Source: Raineyella sp034933565
GTDB taxonomy: Bacteria; Actinomycetota; Actinomycetes; Propionibacteriales; Propionibacteriaceae
NCBI RefSeq assembly: GCF_034933565.1
Contig: NZ_JAYFNG010000008.1
Coordinates: forward strand, 35,030-99,029
Direction: 5' to 3'
Length of the DNA: 64,000 nt
Shown: in pieces, positions 62,088-64,000 of the stretch
How positions within the stretch are numbered: position 1 is the first letter of the stretch
Layout: each line of letters opens with the position of its first letter
The notes under the pieces: generated by a model
Told to the model about the DNA's origin: nothing
Databases searched by the model: none
What the model saw: only the letters and a program-made list of their open reading frames with translations
Program-made: the position numbers and the translations under genes

Positions 62088-62543
62088 ATGACACTCGACT
62101 CGCGTGCCCTGGCCCTCGATCTGATGGTGACCAGTGCCCGCTTCACGCGGTTCCTGCGATGGCATTCGGGTGCGCGCGACATGGACGCCAACTGGCGCGC
62201 GCTGTCCTGTCTGGAGGAGCGCGGCCCGCTGCGGGTGGGGGAGTTCGCCCGGCAGGACCGGTTGAGCCAGCCGGCCGCGACGGCCAAGCTCAACAAGCTG
62301 GCCGCTGCGGGGCTTGCCGAGCGCCGGGTGGACCCGGCCGATGCCCGGGCGTGCCTCTACCAGCTCACCGACACCGGTCGGGCCCGGCTGGCCGAGCTGC
62401 GGGAGGCGGCCCTCGACTTCTTCCTGCCGCGCCTCGAGTCCATGGACCGGGCGACCCGGGACGAACTGTCCGGTGCCCTGCGCACCGTCGAGCGCCTGAT
62501 GGCCGACCCGTACCGGCCCGACGACACCACCGAAGGAGCATGA
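62088..62543 (+). CDS. MarR-family transcriptional regulator
   Basis: A 151-residue winged-helix repressor. The helix-turn-helix is in LRVGEFARQDRLSQPAATAKLNKLAAAGLAERR and the wing in DARACLYQLTDTGRARL. It is followed with a 1-nt overlap (TGATG) by an efflux gene, the usual MarR-MFS arrangement, so it likely represses its own operon. Confidence 0.92.
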   Translation: MTLDSRALALDLMVTSARFTRFLRWHSGARDMDANWRALSCLEERGPLRVGEFARQDRLSQPAATAKLNKLAAAGLAERRVDPADARACLYQLTDTGRARLAELREAALDFFLPRLESMDRATRDELSGALRTVERLMADPYRPDDTTEGA

Positions 62544-63961
62544 TGACCGTACGTATCGAGCTGACCCGGCCGGGCCGGAACCAGGCGGGCCGGACCCCGG
62601 GGCGGCCCTCGCCCGGCCAGAAACCGTCCGGCCAGAACCCGCCGGGCCGGGACCGGTCGAGCGGCACCGAGGCGGAGACGGCTCCCGGCCTCTTCCGGCA
62701 GCCCCGTGCCGTCTGGGCGATGGCCTTCGCCTGTGTCGTCGCCTTCATGGGCATCGGCCTGGTGGACCCGATCCTGCCGGCGATCAGCAGCCGGTTGCAC
62801 GCCAGCCCCTCCCAGGCGATGTGGCTGTTCACCAGCTACCTGGTGATCACCGGCCTCGCGATGTTCTTCACCAGCGCGGTCTCCAGCCGACTGGGGACGC
62901 GGACGACGCTGCTGATCGGCCTGGTCGTGATCGTCGTGTTCGCCACGGCCGCGGGTGCGTCCGGCAGCGTCTGGCAGATCATCGGCTTCCGCGCCGGCTG
63001 GGGGCTGGGCAACGCCCTGTTCATCTCCACCGCGCTGGCCGGCATCGTCGGTGCCGCCTCCGGCGGAGTGGACAGCGCGATCATCCTGTACGAGGCGGCG
63101 ATGGGTCTCGGCCTGGCGACCGGACCGCTGGTCGGCGGCGCGCTCGGCAGCATCTCCTGGCGCGGGCCCTTCGTCGGTACCGCGGTGCTGATGGCCATCG
63201 GCCTGATCGCCATCGCCGTGCTGCTGCCCAGGGCCCCCCGGCCGGCGCCCGTTCCGCTCTCGGCGACCCTCTCTGCGCTGCGCCATCCGGTCCTGATGAC
63301 CCTGGCGGTGGCGGCGGTGTTCTACAACTACGGGTTCTTCGCGTTGCTCGCGTACAGCCCGTTCCCGCTCGAGGCTGCCGGTCGTACGCTCGGGCTCACC
63401 ATCGGGGCCCAGCAGCTCGGGCTGGTGTTCTTCGGCTGGGGACTGTGCCTCGCACTCACCTCGGTGTTCGCCGCCGAGCCGCTGGTCACCCGGCTCGGCC
63501 GTGGCCCGGTGCTCACCACGGCCCTGGTCCTGCTGGCGGTCGATCTGGTCACGATGGGCCTGTTCCAGGACCGCTTCTGGGTGCTCGTCGCCGGCATCGT
63601 GGTGGGGGGCCTGCTGCTCGGCGTGATGAACACCGTGCTCACCCAGTCGGTGATGGAGTCCACCGACCTGCCCAGGTCCGTGGCCTCGTCGACCTACTCC
63701 GGGGTGCGGTTCCTCGGCGGCGCTGCGTCTGCTGCGGTGGCCGGGCCGATCGCTGTCGCCTTCGGCCCGGCGATGCCCTACTGGGTCGCCGCCGTGGCCT
63801 TCGTGCTGGCGGCCGGCCTGTTGCTCGTCCGGCGCGACCACCTCGCCGCGATCGACCGGCACGTGACGGCCGCGGACGTCGCCGAGGAGACCGCCGACGA
63901 GCGTGCCGTCGTCACTGCGGCCGAGCACCTCGTCGAGGAGCGCCGGGCCCAGCAGGGATGA
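62543..63961 (+). CDS. MFS drug-efflux-type transporter
   Basis: A 472-residue transporter with 12 predicted membrane segments of the DHA1-like type. Visible are VVAFMGIGLVDPILPAIS in segment 1, the loop SSRLGTRTTLL between segments 2 and 3, and GLGLATGPLVGGALG in segment 5. The first 50 residues are a Gly/Pro/Arg repeat. I prefer the second of two adjacent ATGs (62543) because GAAGGAG is 4 nt from it. It probably exports a toxic compound sensed by the MarR protein; the substrate is unknown. Confidence 0.9.
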   Translation: MTVRIELTRPGRNQAGRTPGRPSPGQKPSGQNPPGRDRSSGTEAETAPGLFRQPRAVWAMAFACVVAFMGIGLVDPILPAISSRLHASPSQAMWLFTSYLVITGLAMFFTSAVSSRLGTRTTLLIGLVVIVVFATAAGASGSVWQIIGFRAGWGLGNALFISTALAGIVGAASGGVDSAIILYEAAMGLGLATGPLVGGALGSISWRGPFVGTAVLMAIGLIAIAVLLPRAPRPAPVPLSATLSALRHPVLMTLAVAAVFYNYGFFALLAYSPFPLEAAGRTLGLTIGAQQLGLVFFGWGLCLALTSVFAAEPLVTRLGRGPVLTTALVLLAVDLVTMGLFQDRFWVLVAGIVVGGLLLGVMNTVLTQSVMESTDLPRSVASSTYSGVRFLGGAASAAVAGPIAVAFGPAMPYWVAAVAFVLAAGLLLVRRDHLAAIDRHVTAADVAEETADERAVVTAAEHLVEERRAQQG

Positions 63962-64000
63962 TCGCCGAGGCGGCTACGGCCGGGGCGGTCCCCCGGGAAC

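Overview
This window is very GC-rich bacterial DNA with dense short operons. Valine (GTG) starts are common, ATGA/GTGA/TGATG overlaps are frequent, and several genes have TANNNT boxes only 6-7 nt before the start codon, as in leaderless actinobacterial mRNAs. A polyphosphate glucokinase, a DUF3516-type DEAD-box helicase, DUF1707 and PemK-like proteins, a CopD-CtaG fusion and an LAXTG-type sorting signal all point to a high-GC actinobacterium. Propionibacteriales is my best guess, but that is an inference; no rRNA is present to settle it.

Region 1 (1-18229) is a surface-glycan island. Six genes form an apparently complete route from UDP-GlcNAc to a CMP-activated pseudaminic-acid-type nonulosonic acid: pseB and pseC on the minus strand, and pseH, pseI, pseG and an SpsF/PseF-type cytidylyltransferase on the plus strand. 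The cytidylyltransferase is fused to an aldo/keto-reductase-like domain in which, by eye, all four catalytic residues are replaced. Two paralogous GT2 glycosyltransferases bracket pseHI. A GH76-type protein follows. To the left, a minus-strand operon carries an unrecognised GT-B-like protein, a methyltransferase-like protein, an acyl carrier protein, an acyl-activating AMP ligase and a ketoacyl-reductase-type SDR. This looks like a module that supplies an unusual acyl group, possibly for the nonulosonic acid (inference). A candidate small RNA with a six-C hairpin loop and a T-run terminator lies in the pseB/pseG divergent gap.

Region 2 (18230-29413) holds copper and respiration genes (CopD-CtaG fusion, CopA ATPase), a putative sortase-anchored small protein, a large RNA/DNA helicase, DUF2853, a membrane-anchored cell-wall-hydrolase-like protein (ARB_07466/VldE type), an FKBP isomerase and an M50B-like membrane metalloprotease homologue.

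Region 3 (29414-43030) is a full aerobic phenylacetate catabolon: paaABCDE-paaG, divergent paaI-paaK, a TetR regulator, and paaJ-paaF-paaH-thioesterase-paaZ. Three matches to one palindrome, the best being TTACCGA-N4-TCGGTAA, sit in the promoters of paaA, paaI and paaJ. They are likely operators for the TetR protein.

Region 4 (43112-63961) is mainly housekeeping: dNTPase, hexose-6-phosphate mutarotase, glucose-6-phosphate isomerase, nucleobase permease, YdcF-like protein, a frameshifted small membrane-protein gene, an orphan PemK/MazF-like protein, DUF1707, a YdbS/YdbT PH-domain pair, polyphosphate glucokinase, an AbiEi/DUF559-like protein, ArgS, a YigZ-family protein, SurE, an inositol-phosphatase-like protein, tRNA-Gly(CCC), and a MarR-MFS efflux pair. 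Short GC-rich tandem repeats occur in many intergenic gaps and in several protein linkers. I saw no CRISPR array, insertion sequence, integrase or phage gene.
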